64,000 nucleotides of DNA from Tetragonia tetragonoides (Eukaryota > Streptophyta > Magnoliopsida > Caryophyllales > Aizoaceae): the NCBI GenBank assembly GCA_038025085.1, contig CM076148.1:64501-128500 (forward strand). Direction: 5' to 3'. Positions 32,559 to 44,529 of the stretch are shown here, one piece after another (within the stretch, counting starts at the first letter, position 1; the number at the start of each line of letters is the position of its first letter). The notes under the pieces were generated by a model, which worked only from the letters and a program-made list of their open reading frames with translations, ran no database searches and was not told the DNA's origin. A program made the translations under genes and the position numbers.

Positions 32559-33652
32559 TTACAGATTGCCCCAATTCCTCTCTATATCAGTTATAGAGTA
32601 ATCCCTAAAAGCCCCCGCAGCCTTAGCCCACAAGGAGGCTAAATAAGTAATTCTCTCCCAGAGCATCGCAGGAGTTGCAGAAAGTCCCCTAAACACTCGT
32701 GCATTCCTCTCTAACCAAATGCACCACAAAATTGCAAAATAAGCATTGCGCCACAGCAGCCTCCTCTCCTTACCACCCTCAAAGCCCCGGAAATGCACTT
32801 GTAAAAAGGCCTCAACACTAGAAGGATAAACAAACATCTCTCCCTGGATCAGCCTACGCCAAAGACTCTGTGCCACATCACACCAAAGAAAAAGATGTGC
32901 AGAAGTTTCGCAGTTAGACCGACATAACGAACACATATCTGGTGACAAAAGCACCCCGGGTCTCCTCCGCTGCCTTAAGTCGTTTGTATTAACCCTATCC
33001 AGCACCAAAGTTCACACAAATGCCTTCACCTTCATAGGTACCTTTGCTTTCCAAATGTAGTCTGCTAGAGGAAAATAAGGGAGAGGTGTCCCCAAATCCC
33101 GACAGAAGGACTTGCAAGAGAACTCCCCCGAGGGCTCCCCAATCCACCTCCTAGAGTCATCTGAGCTCGACAGCTGAATAGGCTCCACAAGAGTAAGAAG
33201 CGAAGTGAGCTCTTCCATCTCCCTATCATGAGGTGGCCGACGAATATGTAAATTCCAGGAACCACTCTGTACCGAGAAAAAATCAGCAACCATACCCCCA
33301 TGTAGAGTGGTTAACTGAAACAATCGAGGAAATCTTGTACAAAACTGCTCACCCCCCCTCCAATTATCCTCCCAAAACCTAATACGTGCACCTTCCCAAG
33401 TACCAGCTCAACATGAGGAAGGAAGCGCGAAAGGATTTGTGAAATAAACTTCCACGGGCTAGCATGTGTATAAGTCCCTGTAAACTGTGTGTCCCACCCG
33501 TTCTGTTGCGTTCCATACCTACTTCGAATGACCCGATGCCAAAGACTATTAGGCTCCCGTGGAAAACGCCAAAGCAATTTTCCCGCAAGGGCGATGTTTT
33601 TTGCCACCAACCTGTCCACGCCCAAACCCCCTTCCTCCTTAGTGCGACACAC
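32559..33652 (-). pseudogene. LINE B C-terminal region with zf-RVT
   Basis: Three consecutive frames: KEEGGLGVDRLVAKNIALAG, then SGEFSCKSF and YIWKAKVPMKVKAFV (stop TGA for Trp at about 33,012). Last comes VLDRVNTNDLRQRRRPGVLL with CSLCRSNCETSAHLFLWCDV and WCIWLERNARVF. The untranslated tail is short and ends in an A-rich TTATCTAAAAAAAA. Confidence 0.88.
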
Positions 33653-36190
33653 CTTGTCTTGTGTCCCAGCTCACCAAGTGATCCTTTCGCTCCCCATCCA
33701 CACCAGTCCAGAGGAAGTCTCTCATGAGTTTCTCAATCCTATTAGCTACGGCTACTGGAATCCGAAACAAAGAGAGATAATACAGCGGAATGCTAGAAAG
33801 ACAAGATTGGATTAGGGTAATCCTGCCCCCGAACGAGAAATAAACTCGCTTCCAACCATCCAGGCGCGTGGACACCCGCTGCACAACTGGCTCCCAAAAA
33901 GCCTCCGAACGTGGGTTACCTCCTAACGCCAAACCCAAGTAGGTGAGTGGCCACTCCTGTATCTGACAGCCTGCCAAACCTGCTATCGTCGTCAAAAAGT
34001 CATTACCCACATTTATCCCAGTCACACTACATTTCGCAAGATTAATTCTCATTCCTGAAATCACCTCAAAAATTTGCAAGATTGTCAAAACATTCTTAAA
34101 TTTCTCGAGATCCGCATCCAAGAAGAGGATAGTGTCATCTGCAAACTGAAGGTGAGAGACATGCACCCCCTCCCGACCCACTTTCAGACCAGCAACGACT
34201 CCCGTCTCAATACCTCTCTCCAACATCCTACTGAGCACATCTACCACCAGCGTAAACAGAAAAGGCGACAATGGATCGCCTTGCCTCAAACCCCTAGAGG
34301 AAGAAAACCACTCCCTGGGCGCTCCATTTACGAGCACAGAAAAGTGAGCATTCGAAAAACAACCCCTAATCCACCGCCTCCAGAGTAACCCAAAACCTTT
34401 CCTCTCGAGTACGCTATCCAGGAAACGCCAACTCACCCTATCATAAGCCTTCTCAAAGTCTAGCTTGAAAACAATACCCTGTGACCCTCTACGCCTCGCA
34501 TCATCCACCGTCTCATTAGCCACCAAAGAAGCATCCAAAATCTGTCTCCCCTCCACAAACGCGCTCTGAGAGTAAGAAATGGTAGTAGCCAGAGCTTCCC
34601 CTATCCGCACAGAGAGGACTTTCGTGATTATTTTATAAACACTAGTAATGAGGCTGATAGGACGAAAGTCCTTAACTTTTATAGATCGATCCTTCTTGGG
34701 AACTAATGTGATGAAATTAGAGTTGATACCCCTGCCAAGAACCCCCTGTACATGAAATTCTGCAAAAACATGAAGAAGATCATCTTTAATCACCTCCCAA
34801 CAATCCTGAAAATATGCCATTGTGAATCCATCGGGGCCCGGGGTTTTCTCTCTATCCATACTGAACACCGCTGCTCTAACCTCCTCTAGCTCAAAAGGGC
34901 GTTCTAGACGAGCCGCCATAGTTGGTGAAATTGGGCTCCAGTCCAACCCCTCAATACGAGGTCGTAACATCTCCTCCTCGCTAAATAGTGAGCGATAATA
35001 TGAAGTAATCTCACGGCTGATCTCCCCCACATTGGTAACCACATCCCCATCATCATTCTCCAACTCCTTAATAAAACCCCTTCTCCTCCTCCCATTGACT
35101 ACCTTAAAGAAAAGCCTCGAATTTGTGTCTCCTTCTTTAGCCCACCTCCCTTTCATTTTCTGTCGTCGACACTGCTTCTCCCTCAAAAGCACCTCCTGAA
35201 AATCATTTTTCAACTCAACACTCTTACGTACAAGCTCCTCACCCCCCTCTCCGTTGCTAATTGTCTGATCCACTACGGCAATCTCACTCAACAACTCATT
35301 CTTTCTCTGGTTAATGTCCCCGAAAACCTCCTTATTCCACCCTTTGAGTTGCTCCTTAACAAATTTCAATTTTCTCATGAAACAATAGCCCTGCCACCCC
35401 TGGACCTCACAAGTGCCCCACCATTCAGCCACCTTCCTACGAAAATTCTGATGTAAAGTCCACATATTCTCAAATCGAAATGGAGTTGGACCCCATTGCA
35501 CCGGCCTGGAGTGAAGGATTATCGGAAAGTGGTCGGAGCAAGGGCGCGAGAACACCTCCTGTGACAACAAAGGAAACTCATCTTCAACCGCATTAGTGAA
35601 CAAAAACCGATCCAACCTCGAAGAAGCACACCGTCGCCCACTAACACTCCATGTAAACTGTGCATTTTGCAGTGGAGGATCCCGCAACTCGCACTCCCTG
35701 ATAACTGTATTAAACTCCCTCATATCACCCAACCCACCAGAACGCCCTAGTCGCTCTCCCACACTGCGAACAACATTGAAATCTCCCCCGAGAATCCCAG
35801 CCAAATCGTACAACTCCTGGAAAAAAGATCGTCGCTCAGAATGTCTGCACGGACCATACACTGCGGTAAACCACCATTCCCCTCTACCTCGAACGTTCAA
35901 ACACACCGTCACAGAAAAACAGCCCAAAACGACGTCGACCTTGACAGCAAACCTAGTATCCCACATTACCAAGATCCCTCCAGAAGCCCCCAAAGACGGA
36001 AGAACCACCCAGTCCTAGTCCTTGTCTCATGAGTCCCAGCAACTCCTAACAAAAAAAGAATCAGCAACCTCCACCTTTGTTTCCTGTAAAAACACAACAT
36101 CGGGAGAGACCTTAGAGACAACCTCTCTCACCACATCCCGCTTATTACTCCGTCCCAAACCATTAACATTCCAGCTCAAAATCTTCATAA
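33639..36190 (-). pseudogene. LINE B endonuclease and reverse transcriptase
   Basis: The start MKILSWNVNGLG is at about 36,190; stops near 36,020 split off the first 55 codons. From 36,008 there is an open frame of 789 codons. It holds TAVYGPCRHSERR, GGDFNVVRSVGER, RLDRFLF and CSDHFPIILHS (endonuclease). The RT part has SNFITLVPKKDRSIKVKDF, SAFVEGRQILDAS, KLDFEKAYDRVSW, GLRQGDPLSPFLFTL, HLQFADDTILFLD and YLGLALGGNP. The catalytic FADD is intact. The frame shifts at about 33,645 into the C-terminal region. Confidence 0.92.
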
Positions 36191-37299
36191 AGAACAACTA
36201 CGACCCCTCCTACGGCGACTCTCCTTGCCATAATTAACACTGCTCTGTAGATTACGAAGTTCCTTCTCCCAATTTTTCCCTTTCTTCCAAGAGTGCACCT
36301 GTTCACCCACACTCACCTGCATTTCCTTCTCCGAAACATCATACAGCTGGCATCGCATGAGCCCAATAACCGCCTGCGGATCTCTGTCATCAACACCCGA
36401 GCCTGTCAGTGGTGCTAACTCAATAACACCATCTATAGGGGCATCTGTTGTGTCTGAATTACACGTACCAGCATCTGTACTTTCCTCCGCAGATGATAGA
36501 AACATATTAGAATCTCCCAGGTTCAGCAAATTTACCTCCATATCACTGTCTGTTGATATGTCATCAACCTCCTTCCGACGTAAGCTCTCTATAAGGAGCT
36601 CCGTCTCGGCATCCTCATCATCAAAATCACTGAACAAATCATCATCGTCTTCCCATCCCCCAAGCTCAGGGACCTCCTTCGTGGCATCTCCCAAATCTGT
36701 TCGAAGCCGGACAAAAACATCCTCTAATGGAACCTCAAATTGTGCTGTGGTTTCCTTAAGAACCTGAGTCGTATCAGCAACCCATTTCCCAAATAAACAA
36801 ATATCTCCAAGTAGCTTGCTAGCCTCCAAAACGGACTTTGGAAGAGTCACCTTCCCTCCTGCCGACGGCCACAGCCCCTCACACCCGCCACTCAGCTCGT
36901 CGCTGCCAATCTAGGGAGGGGAATAAGCAGCCAGCTCGCACTGGGAGCAACCCCCTGTCCCACTCACCTCCCTAACCTCCTCGCCGGCAAAATCCGACCC
37001 TAAAGCAGCCCCAGTAATGGTCAGAGCCTTCGCCGGAGACGCAACTAGTATCGCCGGCCGATTCTCCGGCCCACTCACCTCCCTAACCTCCTTGCCAGCA
37101 AATTCCGATCCTAGAGCAGCCCCATTAGTGGTCAAACCCTTCGCCGGAGAAGCAACAACCTGCCCACTTGAACGGCCGGCAAACTCTGTCTCAGACGGTG
37201 GTTTTGCCGTCCTTGGATCTGATTCCCCACTCGGCGGCCGGTCAGCCTCCGGTGGCCGGCGGGGGCGCCGCCGATAGACATGCGACCAGCGACCGCCGT
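36185..37299 (-). pseudogene. LINE B ORF1, C-terminal part, with one in-frame stop
   Basis: Two blocks in the same frame are separated by a single TAG near 36,911. The first is Pro/Arg-rich, with a repeated segment (VASPAKGLTTNGAALGSEF and VASPAKALTITGAALGSDF). The second is acidic: WEDDDDLFSDFDDEDAETE, then STDSDMEVNLLN. It ends with a basic SRRRRGRSCSL. ORF1 of plant LINEs usually binds RNA, but the nucleic-acid-binding domain itself is not evident here. The TGA stop overlaps the ATG of the endonuclease frame. Confidence 0.65.
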
Positions 37300-37315
37300 C
37301 TATCAAGAACAACTT

Positions 37316-38801
37316 GAAGGTGTGGAATAAGGAGGTGTTTGGTGATGTGAGGGTGAGAAAGGGGGAGCTTCTTAAGGAGATTTTGCTACGGATCAGGCTT
37401 TGAGTGAGGAGGGGCTTTGAGTGAGGAGGGTCATGATGATGAATTATTGAGGAAGAGTGTGGAGTTGAAGAATAGTCTAGAGGATGTGTTATTAAAAGAG
37501 AAGCAGAGTCAATGGAGAAGATGAAGGGGAGATGGGCTAGAGAGGGGGATGTGAGCTCCAGGCTTTTCTTTAAGGTGGTTAACGGGAAGAGGAGGAGGAA
37601 TTATGTTAAGGAGCTAGAGGGAGCAGATGGTGAGCTTGTGTCGGACGTGGATAGGATTAGTGCAGAAATTACTACTTTTTATAAGGGCCTCTTTGCGGAG
37701 GAAATGGTAGATAGGCCGATGATTGAGGGGGTGGATTGGTCCCCTATTGCTTCTCATTTTAGGCACTGGCTTGAGCGGCCATTTGAGTTAGACGAGATTA
37801 GAGCTGCGGTGTTCAGTATAGATAGGGAAAAAATCTCCGGGACCGGACGGCTCCACTATGGCTTTCTACCACGGATGTGATTAGGAGACCTTTTATGGGT
37901 CTTTAGTGAGTTTCATTCTACTGGGGTGATTAGGAAGAGTATGAACTCTAACTTTATCACCCTGGTCCCTAAGAAGGATAGGTCTATCAAAGTGAGAGAT
38001 TTTAGGCCGATTAGCCTGGTTACGAGTGTTTATAAGATCATTACTAAGGTTTTATCTATTCACCTTGGGGTTGTTCTGTCTTGGACGATTTCGATGGCCC
38101 AGAGTGCTTTTGTGGAGGGTCGCCGGATCCTGGATGCTGCATTAGTGGCGAATGAGATCGTGGACGATGCTCATCGCTCTAGTTTTCAAGGAATAGCGTT
38201 TAAGTTGGATTTTGAGAAGGCTTATGATCGAGTTTGTTGGGGGTTTTTGGATCAGGTTATGGATAGGAAAGGGTTCGGGGGGAGATGGTGTAGATGAATT
38301 AGGGGTTGTTTGTCTAACGCTAGCTTTTCTGTCCTTGTCAACGGGGCGGCTCGTGAGTGGTTCTCGTCGTCGCGGGGTCTTAGGCAGGGAGATCCCTTGT
38401 CTCCTTTCCTGTTCACCTTGGTTGTTGATGTACTTGGTCGAATGCTGGATAGGGGGGTGGAGCGGGGGTCGGTTGAGGGTTTTAGAGTTGGACGGGAGAG
38501 GGTGTCAGTCTCTCACCTCCAGTTCGCCGATGATACGATTCTCTTCCTCTCGACTGAGGTAGAAGCATTTAAGAGAGTTCTAACCTGGTTACAAGTGTTT
38601 GAGGTGGTGTCCGGAATGAAGGTGAATCTGTCTCTTAGTTTGGCTGGGATTAATGTGGGGGATGGTGTTCTTGAGACCTTTGCTGGTCTTGTGGGCTGCC
38701 AGCAATGGCCGCTTACCTATTTGGGGGTGCCTCTAGGAGGTAATCCCCGTTCAGCTTGTTTTTGGCGGAGCCAGTGGTGTCTAGAGTGGCTAAGTGATTA
38801 G
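37316..38801 (+). pseudogene. LINE A reverse transcriptase
   Basis: Continues from the endonuclease after the LINE B insertion. Motifs are GRWAREGDVSSRLFFKVVNG, NSNFITLVPKKDRSIKVRDF, RPISLVTSVYKIITKVLS, AFVEGRRILDA, FKLDFEKAYDRV, SSSRGLRQGDPLSPFLF and the catalytic HLQFADDTILF. Stops and shifts near 37,880, 38,297 and 38,801 break the frame. Confidence 0.88.
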
Positions 38802-40047
38802 ATGGTTGGAAGGGAGTCTATTTTTCCCTGGGGGAGAATTACTGTTCTTTAGTCTTGTTTGGCTAGTATTCCTATTTACTACCTCTCTCTGTTCAAGATC
38901 CTAGTTAGTGTTGCTACTAGGATTGAGAGGATTATGAGGGATTTCCTCTGGTCTGGAGGGGGGGGGATAGGAGAGATCACCTGGTTAGCTAGGCCGTGTT
39001 TGCAGGCCGAAAACGGAGGGGGGGCCGGGTTTCGGTAGATTGGTGTCCAAGAATATTTCGCTAGTGGGTATGTGGTTGTGGCGGTTTCCCCTGTAGTCTG
39101 ATTCCCTCTGGCACCGAGTAATCAGGAGCAAGTACGGTCTTATGTGCAACAGGTGGGACGCTCAAGCTGGCTCCAACGTATCTCATGCTTGCCCTTGGAA
39201 GTTCATTTCCCAGGTATTGTCTCTCTTTTCTTTCCACTACAGGTTCGATTCTGGGAAGATGTGTGGAAGGGGGATCTCCCTTTCTCTTCCACATATCCCC
39301 GGGTTTTTCCACTGTCCACACTACACGGGGCCCCTGTGGCTGCATTCTACTCAGTCATGGGTGGTTCTTGGGACTTACATTCACGCCAGTCACCACATGA
39401 TAGGGAGATGGAGGAGCTTGTTTCCCTCCTGAGTGTTCTTAACTCTACTCTCCTCGTCCCTAGGGATGATTCTAGGACTTGGACGAGGGATCCTTCTGGG
39501 ATCTTCTATTGTAAGTCCTTCCTCTACCATATTAGCCTTCCCTCTCATTTTCCTCACTTCCCCTTTTCTACTTATATTCGGAAGTCTAAGGCTCCATTAA
39601 AGGTACGCGCTTTTGTGTGGACTTTGGTGCTTGGTAGGGTGAATACTTATGACATGCTGCAGCGTAGGAGACCTAGCTGGTCCCTTTCACCGGGATTTTT
39701 TGTGATGTGTCGGCATAATGGGGAGGATTGCCTGCATTTGTTTGTGCAATGTGATTTTGCGCGGAGTCTATGAGATAGATTGCTGTGTGCGGAGAGTGTT
39801 GTGTGGCCAGGTGGGCGGATTCTTACAGTTACGATTTGCTGCGATGAGGAGTAAGGAGGGGAGATTGCTGTGGCGATGTGCTTGTATGGCATTACTTTGG
39901 TGTATCTGGTTTGGAGAGGAACGCGAGAAGAAAATTGATTATGTTTGGGATCACGTAGTCTATTTGGCTTCTCTCTGGGCTAATGCGGCGGGGGCCTTTA
40001 AGGGTGTCCCGCTGACCTTAGTTCAACGCCATTGGCGTGATGTGTAG
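38802..40047 (+). pseudogene. LINE A C-terminal region with zf-RVT
   Basis: Broken frames show RISCLPLEVHFPGIVSL (from HACPWKFISQ), FWEDVWKGDLPFS, FYCKSF, KAPLKVRAFVWTLVLGRVNT, YDMLQRRRPSW, FFVMCRHNGEDCLHLFVQCD and WDHVVYLASLWANAAGAFKG. CxxC..H-type Cys/His residues of zf-RVT are kept. The 3' end is a short untranslated tail of about 90 bp. Confidence 0.85.
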
Positions 40048-40582
40048 ATAGTTTTTTCTTTTATACTGAGGATACCTTATCCTCCACTTTTTTGTATTCT
40101 TTACCATTTGATTAATAAAATTTTCTCTTATCTAAAGAAAGGTGACTCATGATATAGACACATAGTTTGACGGAGGAGGCTTGGATGCTCTATTTCCCTT
40201 GTATTGTGCTTGGTTACCGTGCTAGCAATATGTTTGAGCTCCCGACTATGATTCAGCTTATACATTTGTGGTTTATTGGGGTCGGAAAGGCCATGGAGAA
40301 AAATATGTTGTGGAAGTGTCTTATTTGCTATCTTTAGGTGCGTTTGATTGGAACGGAACTCTTGAATTTTTTTTTAGATAACCAAGCCTCTTTGGTTGTT
40401 TGGGATCAGGTGGTGTACTTAGGCTTCTTCATGGGCCAAGACTTCTGTGGTTTTTTGGAGGGTGCCCCAAAGTGACATGCAACATCATTGGGGGTGGTTG
40501 TAATTTAGCTATTTCTTCGAGGGCTACTTGTTTGTAATTTTTTCATTTTGGTCTTAAAATAAATTTGCCTTGCCTACAAAAA

Positions 40583-41352
40583 TAGTAGCAATAGCATTGT
40601 GACCTTTCCATAGAACCCTTACTCAGGTCTGGTCAAATTCTCCCACTTACCCATTCCCACCTAAAAAGTTGTACTTCGCAAATCATGCACGTCCAAAATT
40701 TCACCCTGAAATTTAAAATAATACACTATTCGAGAGAGAATCAGGGAGGTGGAATGGTGGTACCCGCCGTGTCCCGTGTCCAAACGTATTGGACACTTGA
40801 CACGCCAATTGACACGCCTTGGACACACGTGGACACTTCTTCTGATTCACTCTCTTTCTCTAAAAAAAAATTGAACCCTAAAATTCCTCCATTTTGCCGA
40901 CACTTCTTCTAGTTCACTCTCTTTATCTTCACTATTCACTCTTTTTCAAGGCACAATATTATGTGGGAATATTATTTTCTGTTTCTTTAATTTTATTTTT
41001 ATTTTTTTCTTTGTCGTGTCCACGTTTTTATGATTTTGAGAATCGGTGTATCCCGTGTCCGCATTCCCGTATCCGTGCTACCTTGGCGGTAGCACTTCCA
41101 CTTTCCACCCACGAGATGTTGGTACAATTTTCATGGCTCACAAGTAGGGATCCCCTCTTAACCCCCTAACTTTTAAGCTGCTCAAAATATAAATTTAAAA
41201 AATAAAACCAATTTAAGACGAGGATAATTGAGAATCTTACAAAGGAAAAAGTTCACAAAAATAAAGATAATACCATTTTGCGTTGGATCTAAAACTATTA
41301 ATTAAAGTATCACGTAGGCTTGGTGGCTGAATTTTTTTGGTTGGTCAAAAGC
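40583..41352. other. Intron with GTGTCC-rich palindromic block (possible hAT-type MITE)
   Basis: At 40,751-41,085 the left side has GTGGTACCCGCCGTGTCCCG and several GGACAC/GTGTCC units. The right side has CGTGTCCGCATTCCCGTATC and GTGCTACC. The style matches the element at 54,157-54,875. I could not fix clean ends or a target duplication. Confidence 0.35.
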
Positions 41353-41369
41353 AAGACTAGTGGAATTTA

Positions 41370-42486
41370 TTTTTTTAGATAAGAAATATTTTTATTAATC
41401 AATTGTCAAAGAATACAAAAATTTGGAGGATAAGGCATCCTCTATATCAAAAACTAAAAAACTCTACACATCTTGCCAATGACGCTGACTAAGGTAAGCG
41501 GGACATCCTTAAAGGCCCCGGCCGAGAGGGAAGTAAGGTAAACTATGTGATCCCAAACATAATCAGTAGTCTTCTGAGCCTCGGAAAAGACCTTGGAATT
41601 CCTTTTCAACCAAATACACCAAAGTACAGTCATGCAAGCAAACCTCCACAACAATCTCCCCTCCTTGCTCCTCCTCATCGCAGCAAATCGTAACTTCAAA
41701 AACTCACCCACCGTGGACACGCAAAACTCTCCCCACACAGCAATCTACCCCATAAGTTCCGAGCAAAATCACACAGAACAAACAAATGCAAACAATCTTC
41801 CCCACTATGACGACACATCACACAAAACCCCGATAAAAGGAACCTGCCAAGTCTCTGGTATTGCAACATATCATATGTGTTCACCTTTCCCAACACCAAA
41901 GTCTACACAAAAGCTCGGACCTTCAATGGAACCTTAGACTTCAAAATAAATGTAGATAAAGAGAATCGGGGAAAATGAGGGCAGACTAAGGAAGGACTTG
42001 CAACAGAAGACCCAAGAAGGATCCCCCATCCAAGTCCGAGAATCGTCCCTAGGGACGAGGAGGGTAGAGTTAAGGACACTCAGGAGGGAGACAAGCTTCT
42101 CCATCTCCCTATCATGTGGTGACCGGCGCAAATGTAAGTCCTAAGAACCACCTCTGGCTGAGAAAAACGCAGCCAGTGGGCCCGTGAAGTGTGGAGAGGG
42201 GAATATGTGGAAGAGAAAGGAAGTTCACCCTTCCACACATCCTCCCAGAACCGAACCCGAAAACCATTACCCACATTGTACCTGACCAGTGGAAAGAAAA
42301 AAGTCGATACCTGGGAAATGAACTTCCAAGGGCATGCATGAGAGATGTTGGAGCCAACATGAGCGTCCCACCCGTTGTGCATAACACCGTACTTACTCCT
42401 GATAACTTGATGCCAGAGAATCAGACTCCAGGGAAACCGCCACAAGCACTTCCCACTAGCGAAATGTTCTTAGACACCAATCTACC
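41370..42486 (-). mobile_element. 5'-truncated L1-type LINE (LINE D)
   Basis: The left end is TTTTTTTAGATAAG, the inverse of the family tail. The minus strand encodes GNGFRVRFWEDVWKGELPFS, HDREMEKLVSLLSVLNSTLL, DSRTWMGDPSWVF, LGKVNTYDMLQYQRLG, CVMCRHSGEDCLHLFV and WDHIVYLTSL in broken frames. Flanks AAGACTAGTGGAATTTA and AAGACTCTATTGGAAATTA look like a worn target duplication. Confidence 0.82.
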
Positions 42487-42505
42487 AAGACTCTATTGGA
42501 AATTA

Positions 42506-43444
42506 CCCCAACATTTTTGCTAGCCCCTTGACATACACCGATTCTCTCTCCTTCGCCATGGCGAAATTTGTTCTCTGATCATCAATGATGGATCACCCAC
42601 CAGACCACCATCACCCTCAAACCCTCTCTCCTCCCAACTGCCGGTTATCATTGGCGGGAACTGCACCAGCGACGGGTTGGATCACCGAGGGTCACCAAGG
42701 AGAGAAAATACATGGTCTTCGCCTCTTCGGGAACAAATTCGCAGTGGTGGTGAACTGGTGGTGTTTTGAGTGGTGGTGATGGAGGAGGACTACTGATTAC
42801 TGAACTTATCGGCAATGAAGCCATGGGTATTTGATGGAGCAAGAGTCGCTGAATTTATGAAATATTTTCCAACCACCACCACCTATTTCTGAGTTTTTCC
42901 ATATCATGAGCCTTGTTCAGACTTATTTGAATATTTGTATATTTTGTCTAAATAACCCTTTACTTCTGTATTAAAATTCCGTTATGTCTCTTGGAACACA
43001 ACTGACACTCTATTGTTACGTGTAAGGTTGTGAACATCTTGACCTAAGAAGAGTACTACTAGTACACTCCTATTTCTTGCTCCTCTATGCTTTGCACAAT
43101 TTTCAATTGCCATTACATAGTTAGCTTGTCACATGCTGGCCACTAAAGCCAGGAAGTTCAGACACTACTCCAAGCTCAAATCTGTAGCTTAACATGATAT
43201 GGACTTGTTACCTAGTTAACTTCTCATGACATGCTTGCCAGTTGCCACTAAGTCACCAGGTTGTAGAGACAGTGCTTCATGACCAGACTATACGTAAATA
43301 GGGGGCATATGCCTCTCCTATAGTTTTTGTCCCGAACAGGACCAGTTGGATCTTCGTACGTTCAGTGATTTAATATCATCCCTTTTGTCCCAAGAAAACA
43401 AAAACAGTTATTTGGCCAAGAAACATAAAGTTCAACTCAAATAC
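42506..43444. other. Hydrolase-gene intron without recognisable element
   Basis: A stretch of CCACCA-rich sequence (42,580-42,880) has no conserved frame, followed by AT-rich intron up to the donor of the His exon. Confidence 0.4.
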
Positions 43445-43630
43445 CTCATCCATGCAAGCACCAACTTTCAAGTACTCCAAACTCGGACATTTTTCAATCT
43501 TACTCAACCATGCAGATGAAATTTGTGGTGGGTGCAGTGTATTGTAAAAAAAAATGGAAACCGCGTCATAGTAAAACTGCGGCCTAGAAGAGTTATGATC
43601 CCCGTCAAATTGTATGATGCTTTTTTCACC
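43445..43630 (-). CDS. Alpha/beta-hydrolase gene, exon with presumed catalytic His
   Basis: Minus strand: acceptor CTCTATGTAG, 186 bp coding GEKSIIQFDGDHNSSRPQ, FYYDAVSIFFYNTLHPPQ and then SSAWLSKIEKCPSLEYLK to CMDE, donor GTATTT. FDGDHNSSRPQFYYD is the conserved motif with the presumed triad His. It ends the hydrolase fold; what follows is the family's variable tail. Phase 0 at both ends. Confidence 0.9.
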
Positions 43631-43736
43631 CTACATAGAGTAGCAAACCAGTAATGAAGGGTGTTGAAAAGCAACGATCAGATATTACCCTAAAAACAGT
43701 CAACAGGAAGCTACATGTGTGTATAGAATATAATAC

Positions 43737-43835
43737 CGCATAAAATTTAAAGATGGTATCGGAGTGGTGAGGTTGGATAAATTTATCGCCATTAGCATGT
43801 CCAAATAGAGCGGGAATAAATGTTTTACTTGCAAC
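43737..43835 (-). CDS. Alpha/beta-hydrolase gene, exon with presumed catalytic Asp
   Basis: Minus strand: acceptor GATCCTGCAG, 99 bp coding VASKTFIPALFGHANGDKF and IQPHHSDTIFKFYA, donor GTATTA. The family motif PALFGHAxxDxFIQPHHSD is intact, and the Asp of GDKFIQ is the expected triad acid. The exon is phase 0 at both ends and is separated from the next exon by a normal 106-bp intron. Confidence 0.9.
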
Positions 43836-44204
43836 CTGCAGGATCAAGATATGTAAGCATGAGTATATATTACTACACAGCAAATTTACATTCAAAGAAA
43901 GATGTGAGATAGCACAAACATATCAGTAGATTTAGTTAAATCCTATGTCTAACCAATCTTGAAAAACATTCACATCGGCATGAAAGGAAGTGCTTAAAGG
44001 TCAAACAAGGACATCCGAGTCTCTGACACACCACAAAAATCAAAATATAATGCGAGAACTCTAACTAATCCCAGCAACCGATGAAAATCAAGGAAAGTAT
44101 TTTGACAAGGAAAGACATATTTTGTAACAGATAAGGACACATAACACAAGGACAAACCTAGATCAACGTGTAGTAGTAGACCGCATATCAATAAATTAAG
44201 TTGG

Positions 44205-44520
44205 ACAGCAAGGTGGTGTTTAGTTGATAGCAATGGTGACTACAATTTATTGCACTATTTTTTACAGAAAAGGTGGTGTGGAAAAAGGAGGGGGAGGAGA
44301 GACATGGAAGGGTGAGATTGATTAATCCATCGTATCACAATTATTCAACTTACGTCCATGTAAAAATGATTACATTGGATGGTTAATCAATCTCACTCTT
44401 CTCATCTCTCTCTTCCCCCTCCTTCCTTATCCAGTCCACTTACTCTATAAAACGGTACAATATATTATAACCACAATTGTTACCAAGTAAACGTCACCCA
44501 ACACCCAAGTGTTAACCAAT
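44205..44520. mobile_element. MITE-like foldback element
   Basis: The left half (GGTGGTGTTTAGTTGATAG, GGAAAAAGGAGGGGGA, GGTGAGATTGATTAATCCAT) is complementary in order to the right half (ATGGTTAATCAATCTCACTC, CCCCCTCCTTCCTTATCC, CAACACCC). The arms are about 130 bp and imperfect. No coding capacity; no certain target duplication. Confidence 0.6.
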
Positions 44521-44529
44521 ACCGGAAAA

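Larger units (their letters stand above)
32476..37299 (-). mobile_element. Nearly full-length L1-type LINE (LINE B), inserted in LINE A
   Basis: The 16-bp duplication CTATCAAGAACAACTT lies at 32,460-32,475 and 37,300-37,315. The poly-T side (left on +) shows minus orientation. The 4.8-kb copy includes part of ORF1, the endonuclease, RT and zf-RVT. It is the youngest and least damaged of the nest: the endonuclease-RT frame is open for 789 codons. Its 5' end may lack the start of ORF1. Confidence 0.92.
31609..40138 (+). mobile_element. L1-type LINE (LINE A), inserted in LINE C and split by LINE B
   Basis: The 18-bp target duplication AAGGTGACTCATGATATA lies at 31,591-31,608 and 40,139-40,156. 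The body is 31,609-32,475 plus 37,316-40,138, about 3.7 kb, with endonuclease, RT and zf-RVT regions. The tail is TTATCTAAAGAAA. It starts shortly before the endonuclease ATG, so ORF1 is lost by 5' truncation. Confidence 0.88.
31280..40582 (+). mobile_element. Degenerate outer LINE (LINE C), split by a second LINE
   Basis: Only 31,280-31,608 and 40,157-40,582 belong to this copy. The left part keeps the end of the LINE reading frame (WKPKAPLKERDVWIALDK) in broken frames. The right part keeps the end of the zf-RVT region (VVWDQVVYLG, then CCPK and GGCN) and ends GCCTACAAAAA. The two parts meet at the 18-bp duplication AAGGTGACTCATGATATA made by the inserted LINE A. Confidence 0.6.

Noticed and set aside
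40370..40390. Third ultra-short LINE tail (TTTTTTTTTAGATAA) in LINE C
   Set aside because: No target duplication flanks it (AACTCTTGAA versus CCAAGCCTCT), so it may be native or damaged sequence.
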